The notes: generated by a model from the letters alone, not told the origin. A stretch of 34,460 bases of DNA from Flavobacteriales bacterium UBA1959 (GCA_002336085.1 DDEH01000091.1:24723-59182); one strand, 5' to 3'. Shown: positions 1-8,551, numbered from the stretch's first letter. Numbers and translations: made by a program.

Positions 1-539
1 CCATCGACCATGACCGCAAGATTCGTTTGGTCGAAGCCCCGAATGGTAACACGGGTATCTCCGTCACCGCCTCCCTGTTGAGTGGCATACACACCGGGTG
101 TAGTGTTCAATACCATAGGGAGATCCCGCCCGGCCAATTCTTCTTGGATTTGAGCGGGCAGCACATTCGTAAATGCAACCGGCGTCTTCCTAGAGATCAC
201 GATATCTGCGGCAACCACGGCCTCATTCATGACCAATGTCTCCATTTTGAATCGGGCAAATATTTCGCCGCCAAAACATCTGAACTGCCTCGATTGATTG
301 GAGTAGCCGATGTAAGAGACTTCAATTGTCAACTCTCCGAGAGGAGCGGGGATGGAGAACTGGCCGTCGAGGTCGGTCGAAATGATTTCGTTGCCTGTTT
401 TAATGTATGCTCCAATCAACGGCTCACCTGTTAAGACGTCTTCAACTGCACCTTTGACGATGCAGGACTGGGCTGACGCGTTGGCAGTAAATGCGACCAA
501 AAAGAATGCGACCAACCTCCAAGGCTTCAACGTACCCAT
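1..539 (-). CDS. TonB-dependent receptor, N-terminal part (truncated by window edge)
   Basis: Outer-membrane receptor that would import a ligand using TonB energy; only the first 179 codons are inside the window and the frame is still open at base 1. Reading from the ATG at 539, residues 1-24 form a signal peptide ending ASAQ. Residues about 26-105 form a carboxypeptidase-D regulatory-like beta domain (VLTGEPLIGAYI, then TDLDGQFSI, then YIGY). From about 118 the plug domain begins, with the typical pattern LPMVLNTTPGVY ... GGGDGDTRVTIRGFDQ. The start lies 11 bases after the stop of the upstream lamin-tail gene, so the two are probably co-transcribed. No SusD partner is visible, and the substrate cannot be told from this fragment. 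The family call is secure because domain order and plug motifs both match. Confidence 0.93.
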   Translation of the reverse strand, partial: MGTLKPWRLVAFFLVAFTANASAQSCIVKGAVEDVLTGEPLIGAYIKTGNEIISTDLDGQFSIPAPLGELTIEVSYIGYSNQSRQFRCFGGEIFARFKMETLVMNEAVVAADIVISRKTPVAFTNVLPAQIQEELAGRDLPMVLNTTPGVYATQQGGGDGDTRVTIRGFDQTNLAVMVD

Positions 540-550
540 GTTCTATGGAA

Positions 551-1477
551 TTATTTCAGGACAAAACGCTGCATTGAGCGCGCGCCATTCTCAAAGGTCA
601 CTTCCACGAGGTAGATACCAGCTGATGAATCTTTCATGGACAATTGAGAGACCTTTTGGCCGTTCAGTTGCTGTCGGACGAGGAGCTGACCTGAGAGGCT
701 GTAAACCGTCACTTCCTGCACTGCTTTTTCGCTGCGCAGCCAAGCGAAATTGCCCGAAGAAGGGTTGGGGAAGATTTCAAATTCATTTGAGACCGAGTGC
801 TCATCAACAACAGTGGTGCCGCAGTCGCACGTGTGAGAACCTAGATTAGCGAAGACGACGTCCAAGGTGTAGTCCAAAGAGTCACTTGACCACAAAGTGC
901 CGTTCCATTCGTCCACGACCAAGAACTCATCGATTGCGTCTGTATCGCCTTGAGTGACGGCTTCTTTCCTCACCAAAGAGTGATTTTGCGTCATTTCAGC
1001 CCAACCGGTGACTCCGGGATCTTCGCCGATCTTACCAAAGATATCAATCGCAGAATTGGTTGATATTTTACGAAGAACCATGGCATCATTGCCATTGAAG
1101 TACATCGTGTTGTTCTCTGCATACACGGGGCATACCCATAAGTCTGCCGCTTCAGCGAGCTCATCCCAAACAGGTGCTTCAAAGTCTACACCGTCGGGAT
1201 CTTGCTTGTCCAAGACCACTACAACAACACTATTGGCTTCCAACGTGCCGGAAAGGTCTACTTTTTGATTGTCTTGAGCTGTAGTTGCTCCATTGGAATA
1301 GCGCTCCAAACGATAATCGCCAAGATCCACAGCAGCATCGGTAGGATTGAAGATCTCAATGGCCTTGTTATTACTCCAGCCCTCAAGATATTCAGAGATG
1401 AAAAGATCGGTGCATTGAGCACTGGAAAACAAAGGCATCAATAGGGCAGCGCCCAGAATGTGAGTTGTGAATCGCAT
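551..1477 (-). CDS. Secreted lamin-tail-domain protein with T9SS sorting domain
   Basis: Predicted extracellular protein of 308 residues. I chose the ATG at 1477 because it starts a clear signal peptide (MRFTTHILGAALLMPLFSSAQ); the longer open frame upstream has no such feature. Residues about 22-135 fit a lamin-tail domain (LFISEYLEGWSNNKAIEIFNPT, then a DYRLERYSNG strand), an immunoglobulin-like fold often found in secreted bacterial proteins and nucleases. No nuclease domain follows. The last 75 residues are a type IX secretion C-terminal sorting domain (FEIFPNPSSGNF ... VYSLSGQLL ... GIYLVEVTFENG), so the protein is probably exported by T9SS and released or anchored at the surface. It precedes a TonB-dependent receptor gene by 11 bases. 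It may deliver a ligand to that receptor, but this is inference. Confidence 0.88.
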   Translation of the reverse strand: MRFTTHILGAALLMPLFSSAQCTDLFISEYLEGWSNNKAIEIFNPTDAAVDLGDYRLERYSNGATTAQDNQKVDLSGTLEANSVVVVVLDKQDPDGVDFEAPVWDELAEAADLWVCPVYAENNTMYFNGNDAMVLRKISTNSAIDIFGKIGEDPGVTGWAEMTQNHSLVRKEAVTQGDTDAIDEFLVVDEWNGTLWSSDSLDYTLDVVFANLGSHTCDCGTTVVDEHSVSNEFEIFPNPSSGNFAWLRSEKAVQEVTVYSLSGQLLVRQQLNGQKVSQLSMKDSSAGIYLVEVTFENGARSMQRFVLK

Positions 1478-1532
1478 GTGATTTGGTTTCGTGTGAATTC
1501 GCTGCAATTTAATGTCGAAATTGCCCAAGTCA

Positions 1533-1892
1533 ATGAGAACTTTTGAATTCGAACACATTCGCGATTGCTGCCTTGCAAAATTGGCCGTCACAGAGTCTTT
1601 TCCTTTTGATGATACTACAATGGTATGGAAGGTTCTCGACAAGGTTTTTGCCATTGCCAACGTAGATGATTTTCGGAGCGTATCACTCAAATGCAATCCT
1701 GCACGATCGATTGAATTGAGGGAGCAATTTGAAGGCGTTCGTCCGGGCTGGCATTTGAACAAGAAGCATTGGAATTCGGTCAGCGCAGAGTTGGATGTGG
1801 ACTTGGCCCTTGTTCTTGAGTTAGTGGACCACAGCTACGCATCCGTGGTGAGGGGAATGACGAAAAAATCCCGAAAGGAACACGGGTTATAA
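1533..1892 (+). CDS. MmcQ/YjbR family protein
   Basis: Small cytoplasmic protein of 119 residues in the MmcQ/YjbR (DUF419) family, a CyaY-like fold of unknown biochemical role. Family hallmarks are visible in order: SFPFDDTTMVWKV near the N-terminus, SLKCNP in the middle, VRPGWHLNKKHWNSV, and DHSYASVV near the C-terminus. The ATG at 1533 gives the usual N-terminus (EFEHIRDCCLAKL). An in-frame ATG at 1512 adds seven residues with no family similarity and is less likely. It is transcribed divergently from the lamin-tail gene, with 55 bases between their starts. Length matches the family (about 115-120 residues). Confidence 0.9.
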   Translation: MRTFEFEHIRDCCLAKLAVTESFPFDDTTMVWKVLDKVFAIANVDDFRSVSLKCNPARSIELREQFEGVRPGWHLNKKHWNSVSAELDVDLALVLELVDHSYASVVRGMTKKSRKEHGL

Positions 1893-1923
1893 ACAGAGAG
1901 AATGAGTTTGTGGCGTTCCTTCC

Positions 1924-1931
1924 TATCCTTG
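1924..1931 (+). promoter_or_regulatory. Near-consensus -7 box of the symporter/sugar-kinase cluster
   Basis: TATCCTTG matches the Bacteroidota -7 consensus TAnnTTTG at all but one fixed position and ends four bases before the ATG at 1936. A TTTG -33 box at the usual 19-base spacing is not visible. If used, the transcript would have almost no leader. Confidence 0.4.
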
Positions 1932-1935
1932 CGTC

Positions 1936-3696
1936 ATGGAGCTGACAACATTGGATTGGGCCATTGTGGCAGGATATTTTGCATTGGCATTGGCCATTGG
2001 ATTGTGGGCCTCTCGTGATGCCGGTAAAAGTGCCAAGAGTTTTTTTCTTGCCGGCCGGAATATGCCGTGGTGGTTACTGGGAATCAGTATGGTCGCCACC
2101 ACTTTCTCGACGGATACGCCAAACTTGGTCACTGGATTGGTCAGGGAGCAGGGTGTAAGCGGAAATTGGGGGTGGTGGGCGTTTTTATTGACCGGCATGC
2201 TTACCGCTTTTGTTTATGCGCGCCTCTGGCACCGTTCCGGTGTTTTGACAGACATTGAGTTTTACGAATTGCGCTATGGCGGAAAGCCTGCGGCAGTATT
2301 GCGCGGATTCCGGGCGCTTTATTTGGGCTTGGTGTTCAATGTTTTGGTCATGGGGACGGTTTCCTTGGCAGCGATCAAGTTGGGAGGGATTTTGATGGGC
2401 TGGCCTGGGTGGTTGACTCTGACCATTACGGGCGCTATTACGCTTTCTTATAGCGCATTAGGAGGTTTGCGTGCAGTGATTTTAACCGATTTGGTGCAAT
2501 TTGTTTTGGCGATGATTGGTTCCATTTGGGCGTGCGTTTACATTCTCGATCTTGAGGCCATAGGCGGCTTGTCAAATTTGCTGGCTCATGCCGAGGTTTC
2601 CACGAAAACAGCAATGCTTCCAGATCTGCATGACGCTAGCCAATGGGTTCCCATCCTGCTGGTGCCATTGGCTGTTCAATGGTGGGCGAGTTATTATCCA
2701 GGAGCAGAACCAGGGGGAGGTGGATACATTGCACAGCGAATGTTCAGTGCGAAAAGCGAGTCGCACGCGATGGGGGCCACCTTGCTCTTTAACATTGCGC
2801 ACTATGCGCTGCGTCCTTGGCCGTGGATTCTAATTGCTTTGGCCTCCATAGTAGTCTTCCCAGAACTGAGTGATTTACAGGCGGCGTTCCCTGATATTCC
2901 GGCAGATAAATTGGGCCATGATCTGGCATATCCGGCGATGCTTTCGCTGCTGCCGCCAGGCCTTCTTGGGCTGGTCGCAGCATCATTGCTGGCAGCGTTT
3001 ATGAGTACCATGTCCACGCAGTTGAATTTGGGTGCGAGCTATTTGGTAAATGACTTCTGGGTTCGTTTTATCCGGCCGGATGCCACGGACCGCGAACAAG
3101 TTGCCGCGGCCCGTATTACCACCATTCTATCCCTGTTGCTGGGCAGTGGGTTGGGTTTGCTTTTAACGGATGCAGGTCAGGCATTTAATCTTCTTCTGCT
3201 CATAGGAGCTGGCACGGGTGGTTTGTTCATTCTCCGTTGGTTTTGGTGGAGGATCAATGCGTGGACAGAGTTGGTCGCTATGGCCGGCTCAATTGTAGTT
3301 GCTGGTTATTTCACGTTTGTTCACGACCACGTAACTGACACGGTCTGGGCTTCCCATGAGAAGCTCGTTTGGGGTGCACTTATTACTACTCTAGTTTGGG
3401 TGGTCGGAACCTTTGTTACCCCTCCCGAATCGGAGGAGACATTGAGAAAATTTGTGGCCAAAGTGCGACCGGGTGGTCCCGGGTGGAGCCGGTATCCTGT
3501 GCAGTCTGATACTGAGGGAGGATGGGCCGTTCCTCGAGGAATCATTTCTATGCTTTTGGGCAGTGCTGGTGTTTATGCCGCATTGTTTGCCGTAGGCTCA
3601 TGGCTTTATGGGGAGAAAGGGACGGCTTGCATGCTTGGAGCCGCCGCGTTAATTAGTATGGCCATTATTATTGGTCTCAATCGAAAACGTGCATGA
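1936..3696 (+). CDS. Sodium:solute symporter (SSS/SLC5 family)
   Basis: Inner-membrane secondary transporter of 586 residues that would couple Na+ entry to uptake of a small solute, probably a sugar given its neighbours. The sequence is a series of about 14 hydrophobic helices. SSS signatures include the N-terminal segment GYFALALAIGLWASRDAGKSAKSFFLAGRN (split here only by notation), the SYSALGGLRAVILTDLVQF stretch, and LLAAFMSTMSTQLNLGASYL, which corresponds to the TM8 Ser/Thr-rich Na+ site in LeuT-fold members. The gene overlaps the next one, the GHMP kinase, by four bases (ATGA), indicating translational coupling. Uptake followed directly by sugar-1-phosphorylation is a plausible pairing. 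Substrate cannot be assigned from sequence. Confidence 0.92.
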   Translation: MELTTLDWAIVAGYFALALAIGLWASRDAGKSAKSFFLAGRNMPWWLLGISMVATTFSTDTPNLVTGLVREQGVSGNWGWWAFLLTGMLTAFVYARLWHRSGVLTDIEFYELRYGGKPAAVLRGFRALYLGLVFNVLVMGTVSLAAIKLGGILMGWPGWLTLTITGAITLSYSALGGLRAVILTDLVQFVLAMIGSIWACVYILDLEAIGGLSNLLAHAEVSTKTAMLPDLHDASQWVPILLVPLAVQWWASYYPGAEPGGGGYIAQRMFSAKSESHAMGATLLFNIAHYALRPWPWILIALASIVVFPELSDLQAAFPDIPADKLGHDLAYPAMLSLLPPGLLGLVAASLLAAFMSTMSTQLNLGASYLVNDFWVRFIRPDATDREQVAAARITTILSLLLGSGLGLLLTDAGQAFNLLLLIGAGTGGLFILRWFWWRINAWTELVAMAGSIVVAGYFTFVHDHVTDTVWASHEKLVWGALITTLVWVVGTFVTPPESEETLRKFVAKVRPGGPGWSRYPVQSDTEGGWAVPRGIISMLLGSAGVYAALFAVGSWLYGEKGTACMLGAAALISMAIIIGLNRKRA

Positions 3697-4745
3697 CGTT
3701 CTCGGTATCTGCTCCGGGCCGAATTTGTCTATTTGGGGAGCATCAAGATTACTTCGGACTGCCTGTCGTCGCCTCTGCAATAAATTTGCGCACCACGATT
3801 CGGAGTTCCTCTCGGGTGGATCGGTTGGTTCAATTGAATTTGAAGGATACAAATGAGCGTTTGGTTTGGGACCTGGATGCATTGCCCGCGCCCAAGCCTC
3901 GCGAGTATCTACTCATTGCATTGCACTTGGCAAAGCGAGAAGGTTGGCTCCCTGGAAAAGGTTGGGATGCAGAGGTGTCCAGTGGTATTCCAATGCGCGC
4001 TGGAGCGAGCAGTTCATCGGCATTGTTGGTGGCTTGGTGTGCCTTGATTGCGCAGCGAAAGGGAGCGTATTGGAACCAAGATTGGGCAGCTCATGCGGCT
4101 TGGCGGGCAGAGGTGGAGTGGTTTGATGAGCCCGGTGGTAAGATGGATCAAACGGTTTGTGCCTTCGGAGGTACACAGTTCATTGAATTTGAGCCGCAAT
4201 TCAAAACGATGGCATTGCCCATGCCCCGAGGCTCATGGGTCTTGTTTGATACCAATCAGCCCAAAGACACACTGGGCGTTCTTTCACGCGCCAAGCACCG
4301 TCGTTTAGAACTGCTCGAAGAATGGAAAGCGGATTGTTCAACAATGGTGCTTTCGGTACCGCCTCAATTTCCGGCTCACTGGAACGCAGAAGAACAGCGT
4401 TTAATGTTGGCTACCCTCGAAAACAAACGTATCTCAGCAGAAGGGGCTAGTGAATTGGCCCAAAGTCCAATGCCTTTGATGAAAATAGGGGCCCTGTTGC
4501 AGCAACATCACCATTGGTTAAGCCATGGAATTGAGGTATCCACTCCCCGCATTGACAGCATACTCAAGCAAGCCCAAAAAGCGGGTGCTTTGGGAGGGAA
4601 AATAAATGGATCTGGCGGAGGAGGTACTGGTTTTGTGCTCTGTCAATCGGAGGTTGAAGCAGAGGTGATTGATGCCATATCAATGGCTGGAGGGCATCCG
4701 ATTCCCATTGCGCTGGGAGCGGAAGGTGTACGGATTGAAGATTAG
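3693..4745 (+). CDS. Galactokinase-like GHMP sugar kinase
   Basis: Cytoplasmic kinase of 350 residues, GHMP superfamily, predicted to phosphorylate a sugar, most likely at C1. Motif 1, GRICLFGEHQDYFG (residues 9-22), matches the galactokinase sugar-binding signature GEHxDY. The ATP loop PMRAGASSSSA (100-110) replaces the classical PLGAGLSSSAA. GGKMDQ (148-153) supplies the probable catalytic Asp152. The C-terminal motif GGKINGSGGGGTG (301-313) closes the active site. At 350 residues it is shorter than typical galactokinases (about 380-400), so a different hexose or N-acetylhexosamine substrate is possible. It overlaps the symporter gene by four bases and is followed after 21 bases by the nucleotidyltransferase-CutC gene, as expected for transport, then sugar-1-P formation, then nucleotide-sugar formation. 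Confidence 0.88.
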   Translation: MTFSVSAPGRICLFGEHQDYFGLPVVASAINLRTTIRSSSRVDRLVQLNLKDTNERLVWDLDALPAPKPREYLLIALHLAKREGWLPGKGWDAEVSSGIPMRAGASSSSALLVAWCALIAQRKGAYWNQDWAAHAAWRAEVEWFDEPGGKMDQTVCAFGGTQFIEFEPQFKTMALPMPRGSWVLFDTNQPKDTLGVLSRAKHRRLELLEEWKADCSTMVLSVPPQFPAHWNAEEQRLMLATLENKRISAEGASELAQSPMPLMKIGALLQQHHHWLSHGIEVSTPRIDSILKQAQKAGALGGKINGSGGGGTGFVLCQSEVEAEVIDAISMAGGHPIPIALGAEGVRIED

Positions 4746-4766
4746 AAAAATTGATACCTTGACCTC

Positions 4767-6287
4767 ATGAAGTGCGATCGAATTGTGATTTTAGCTGCGG
4801 GCAGGGCTTCGAGGATGAGAAGCAGTGCAATGGATATCCGAGAAGGTTCGGCTTTGGTTAATCTGTCGCTGGAGCAAGATGCTTTGTCGCGCCCCAAGCC
4901 GATGATTCGAGTAGGTCCAAATCAGGAGCCGCTATTGCAGTTTATCATGGAACAAGCTCTTCGTGCAGGCTTTACAGAGGCAACCTTGGTGCTGCGCCCG
5001 GATGATGCCGTAACAAAACCCTTCATAAACGAATGGAACGTTACCCCTTCTGGACAAAAAATGCAAGTTGGTTGGGCAGAGCAACATCGACCCTTGGGCA
5101 CGGCCCACGCGGTGCAGTGTGCGCTCGAGCAAGATCCAGTGCCATCGGGAAGCAGCTTTGTACTGTGCAATGGAGACAATGTGCCGACACGTCAATCCTT
5201 GGCACGATTAAGAAGTGAACCTAGGGGGCAGGCTGTGCTCGCTTACGACCGAGATACCCTAGGTCTGCCGCTTGAAAAAATCAGGGCCTTTGCCATTTTA
5301 AAAGGCATCGCTGGCCGGCTCCAATCCATCTTTGAAAAGCCGGACCAAGCGTTTGTGGACCGCATAATGTTGGAGGATGATTCGGTGCTGGTTTCGATGA
5401 ATTTATTCCGATTGGATCCTGACGTACTGCGCACATTTCTTCTGGATTTGTCGCCGCATCCAACCCGTGGCGAATTGGAGTTGCCTGAGGCGATTCAACG
5501 AATGGTGCAAGCGGGGCACTCCATTGAAATGGTCAAGGCCGAAGACGAGGTGTTGGATTTGACCTGCCTCACCGATGTGGATGAATTGCAGGATGGACTT
5601 AAAATTCTCGAGCCTTTTCAATTGGAAGTTTGCGCGAGCACTCCGTCCGATGTGCGCGTGTCTGTTGAGGCTGGTGCTCATCGTTTGGAGCTCTGCTCGC
5701 ATTGGCCATGCGGCGGTTTGACACCACCGGAAACAGATATCCGTCGTTCGGTCCATTTGGGTATTCCTGTTCACGCGCTCATCCGACCGCGAGCGGGACA
5801 TTTTCACTTCAGCAATGATGAGAAAGCCTGGATGACTGATCAGATCGAAGCATCGTTTGAAGCAGGAGCTGTGCGCGCTGTGGTGGGCGGATTGAACACC
5901 AAATCTCGGCTGGACTTGGTTCAGCTGGAAGCGTGGGCATCGCGTTTTGGCGGGCATCGGTTGGTGGTCCACCGCGCATTGGACGCAAGTGCCGATTGGC
6001 GAGCGGATATATCGGCCTTAAAAACCATTGGGATTCATCGGTTGCTCAGTAGCGGTGGAGGAGAAAAAGCGACGGATGGGGCGGAGAATATACGGTTTGC
6101 TTTGAAGAATGGATTTTACGTGACAGCTGCCAGCGGCGTCCGGCCCAATCAACGCGAGGACTGGATTCAAATGGGCATTAGCGACTTCCATGCTTCATGC
6201 CGACGTGAAACGGTTGAGTCGACGCGGCATTTTGATGGCCGTGATTATCCTGTGCATGCTGAAGAAGTTGGTGCATGGTTTCGTTGA
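4767..6287 (+). CDS. Sugar-phosphate nucleotidyltransferase fused to CutC
   Basis: One continuous 506-residue frame joins two families. Residues 3 to about 280 are an NTP-transferase (nucleotide-sugar pyrophosphorylase) domain: ILAAGRASRMR (8-18) is a variant of the nucleotide-binding GxGTR loop, SRPKPMI (41-47) holds the usual lysine, GTAHAV (111-116) and CNGDN (134-138) hold the base-contacting and metal-binding (Asp137) positions. A segment of about 20 residues is inserted between the loop and the SRPKP motif. Residues 284-506 are a full-length CutC TIM barrel: LEVCA (286-290), GGLTP (316-320), LIRPRAGHFHFS (338-349), VHRALD (401-406), LLSSGG (426-431), GVRP (457-460), DFHAS (473-477). CutC is usually a separate protein annotated for copper homeostasis, with weak biochemical support. 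The fusion and the neighbours (symporter, sugar kinase, hexosaminidase) point to a sugar-related reaction. I see no copper-binding cysteine/histidine cluster. Confidence 0.9.
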   Translation: MKCDRIVILAAGRASRMRSSAMDIREGSALVNLSLEQDALSRPKPMIRVGPNQEPLLQFIMEQALRAGFTEATLVLRPDDAVTKPFINEWNVTPSGQKMQVGWAEQHRPLGTAHAVQCALEQDPVPSGSSFVLCNGDNVPTRQSLARLRSEPRGQAVLAYDRDTLGLPLEKIRAFAILKGIAGRLQSIFEKPDQAFVDRIMLEDDSVLVSMNLFRLDPDVLRTFLLDLSPHPTRGELELPEAIQRMVQAGHSIEMVKAEDEVLDLTCLTDVDELQDGLKILEPFQLEVCASTPSDVRVSVEAGAHRLELCSHWPCGGLTPPETDIRRSVHLGIPVHALIRPRAGHFHFSNDEKAWMTDQIEASFEAGAVRAVVGGLNTKSRLDLVQLEAWASRFGGHRLVVHRALDASADWRADISALKTIGIHRLLSSGGGEKATDGAENIRFALKNGFYVTAASGVRPNQREDWIQMGISDFHASCRRETVESTRHFDGRDYPVHAEEVGAWFR

Positions 6288-6302
6288 GCTCTTGCTCTGA
6301 TT

Positions 6303-6310
6303 TACATTTG
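6303..6310 (+). promoter_or_regulatory. -7 box TACATTTG before the GH20 gene
   Basis: Perfect match to TAnnTTTG, three bases before the ATG at 6314. A weak -33 candidate (TTTC, 6279-6282) lies 20 bases upstream. It suggests the hexosaminidase gene can be transcribed separately from the kinase/nucleotidyltransferase genes, with almost no 5' leader. Confidence 0.55.
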
Positions 6311-6313
6311 ACC

Positions 6314-8551
6314 ATGCGACACACCTTTTACTGGTTTTTCTCTGCGGCCGCTTTATCGGCAATCGTGGGCTGTTTGACCCCTCAGGTGCAACCGATTTCG
6401 ACGGCAATTATTCCCGCTCCAGAACATTTGAATGTGTTGGAGGGAACAGAATCGACGTGCGTTTGGCGAGGCGATTGGAAATGGCACATTGACGACGCAT
6501 GGAGTGGGAGTGAACAGGTTTGGAAAACGTGGTTGCCTGGAAGCGCCAGACAAAGTGGATTGAATCTCCAGCTGAATCGCGTCGAAGGCATGCCGAGAGA
6601 AGGCTATGATTTGGAGATCAATGAATCGGGTGTAACCATTCGGGCCAGCCAAGAGGCAGGAGCGTTTCACGCGCTGACAACCCTGCGGTGGATGCTGCCA
6701 CCAAATACGGATGACGCGGGTCCTTGGGCATTGCCGAATGTTTCGATCTCTGATGCTCCGCGGTTTGAACACCGTGGACTTTTGCTGGATTGTTGCCGAC
6801 ATTTTATGGATCCAGCGTTTGTAAAACGTACCATTGACATGTTGGCATTGCACAAGATGAATGTGTTGCATTGGCATCTCACCGAAGACCAAGGCTGGCG
6901 CGTGGAGATTGACGCATATCCGAAGTTGACGACTACCGGTGCGTGGCGCACTGAGTCAGACGGAATGCAGCACGGTGGATTTTATACCAAAGCGCAGATT
7001 CGAGAAATTGTGGCATATGCGGCGGATCGCAATATCACCATCATTCCAGAAATTGAACTTCCGGGCCACAGCCGAGCTGCCATTGCTGCCTATCCGTGGC
7101 TCAGTTGTACGGGTGATTCTTTGGAAGTCCCATGCGATTGGGGGGTGTTCAAGGATATTTATTGTGCTGGAGAAGACTCGACATTTAGATTTCTAGAACA
7201 AGTACTCTTGGAGGTTATGGAGTTGTTTCCGTCAGAATACATCCACATTGGAGGGGATGAGGCGCCTAAAGTACGCTGGGAGGCGTGCCCGAAATGCCAG
7301 CGTCGCATAAACGAAGAGGACCTGCATGACGAGCACGAGCTGCAATCTTGGTTCATTACAAAAATTGGAAGCTTTCTAGCACAGAACAACCGCAAGCTTA
7401 TAGGATGGGATGAAATTCTTGAGGGAGGACTTCCCGATGGCGCCACGGTTCAGTCGTGGAGAGGCATGGAAGGGGGGCGTGATGCAGTGGCCATGGGACG
7501 CGATGCGATCATGTCGCCGACGTCGCATTGTTACTTTGATTATCCCATTGAATCAATCGATCTGGAGCGCGTTTATGGTTTTGAACCGGAGCCTGAGGGA
7601 TTACATGGGACAGGCCGCATTCTCGGCGGCGAATGCAATATGTGGTCAGAGCGGGCACCTCAGGAATTGGTGAATTCTAAGATTTTCCCTCGGATTGTGG
7701 CCATGAGTGAAGTTCTTTGGAGTGCGAAATCAAATAAGAATTGGGAAGAATTTAAGAGAAGGATGGGGTTGCATTATGGCCGGTTGGATGCTTGGAATGT
7801 GGATTACGGTTGGGAGGCAGTTCCGATTGATATTTCCTGCGAACCTGCGGACAATGAAGGTCACCTCAAGGTGGAATTAAATCGCGCCATTTCGGGCGTG
7901 GATGGCCAGGTTTATTGGCAGCATGCGGAAGAAGATAGCCTCATTCGTGAGCCGTTTGATCGCGCTTTCAAACTTGAAGGTGAAGGCACATTGGTGGTGA
8001 ACTTGAGCCGTGATGGGATTTCGATCGGTAAGCCTTGGCGGTTTCCTTTGGCCGGGCACGTTGGAGCGTTCAAGCCTGTGGAATTGGGCCACGAATGGAG
8101 TTCTTACTACCCAGGAGGAGGCGCACAAGGATTGGCCGATGGCCGCAGGGGTTCGCAAGATTTTCGAGATGGATGCTGGCAAGCCACTCAAGGCGCGGAC
8201 ATGTCAGTTACAATCGCGCTCGGAAAAACCCAGCAGGTGGATGCATTAAGTATGCAATTTTACCTCTACCAAGATGCTTGGATATTTGTACCGGACTCGG
8301 TTCGTTTTCAGTGGTCCACGGACGGTGAGAATTGGCAAGGAGATTGGATGAGCAGGGAGGTGTGGAATCGTCCTATGGCTTTTGAACCAGACGAAACCCA
8401 AGGGGCAGTGAACGTGAGAGTGCCGGTGAATGCGGAGACCCAGTTCGTTCGATTTCAAGCGATCAATCCGGGTCCGTGTCCTGATTGGCACGATGCCGCT
8501 TCGTCAGCCTCTTGGCTGTTTATTGATGAACTTGTGGTCCACACTCCATGA
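6314..8551 (+). CDS. Beta-N-acetylhexosaminidase lipoprotein, GH20 family
   Basis: Predicted surface or periplasmic exo-glycosidase releasing terminal GlcNAc/GalNAc from glycans or chitin fragments. The ATG at 6314 is chosen over an upstream GTG because it starts a lipoprotein signal ending in IVGC (Cys20). Residues about 25-150 are the GH20 N-terminal beta domain. The catalytic barrel covers about 155-490, with RGLLLDCCRHFM, HWHLTEDQGWRVEID and HIGGDEAPK, where Asp315-Glu316 are the catalytic pair of the substrate-assisted mechanism. About 495-745 form beta-rich accessory domains, the last resembling an F5/8-type (discoidin-like) module (SVRFQWSTDGENW ... FVRFQAINPG). Total length is 745 residues, normal for Bacteroidota GH20 enzymes. 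It closes the symporter/kinase/nucleotidyltransferase cluster, so a released amino sugar may be the substrate handled upstream. Confidence 0.95.
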   Translation: MRHTFYWFFSAAALSAIVGCLTPQVQPISTAIIPAPEHLNVLEGTESTCVWRGDWKWHIDDAWSGSEQVWKTWLPGSARQSGLNLQLNRVEGMPREGYDLEINESGVTIRASQEAGAFHALTTLRWMLPPNTDDAGPWALPNVSISDAPRFEHRGLLLDCCRHFMDPAFVKRTIDMLALHKMNVLHWHLTEDQGWRVEIDAYPKLTTTGAWRTESDGMQHGGFYTKAQIREIVAYAADRNITIIPEIELPGHSRAAIAAYPWLSCTGDSLEVPCDWGVFKDIYCAGEDSTFRFLEQVLLEVMELFPSEYIHIGGDEAPKVRWEACPKCQRRINEEDLHDEHELQSWFITKIGSFLAQNNRKLIGWDEILEGGLPDGATVQSWRGMEGGRDAVAMGRDAIMSPTSHCYFDYPIESIDLERVYGFEPEPEGLHGTGRILGGECNMWSERAPQELVNSKIFPRIVAMSEVLWSAKSNKNWEEFKRRMGLHYGRLDAWNVDYGWEAVPIDISCEPADNEGHLKVELNRAISGVDGQVYWQHAEEDSLIREPFDRAFKLEGEGTLVVNLSRDGISIGKPWRFPLAGHVGAFKPVELGHEWSSYYPGGGAQGLADGRRGSQDFRDGCWQATQGADMSVTIALGKTQQVDALSMQFYLYQDAWIFVPDSVRFQWSTDGENWQGDWMSREVWNRPMAFEPDETQGAVNVRVPVNAETQFVRFQAINPGPCPDWHDAASSASWLFIDELVVHTP

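Noticed and set aside
352..849. 165-codon plus-strand open frame
   Set aside because: Overlaps antisense both the TonB receptor N-terminus and the lamin-tail protein, which have strong domain evidence.
5403..5972. 189-codon minus-strand open frame inside the nucleotidyltransferase-CutC gene
   Set aside because: Fully antisense to a gene with clear motifs; no recognisable domain.
4767..6287. Possible assembly join of two genes to explain the CutC fusion
   Set aside because: The frame is continuous, the linker is short, codon use does not change, and both domains are complete; still, only comparison with other genomes can fully exclude a lost stop codon.
6353..6892. 179-codon minus-strand open frame inside the GH20 gene
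   Set aside because: Antisense shadow of GH20 with no family features and no plausible start region.
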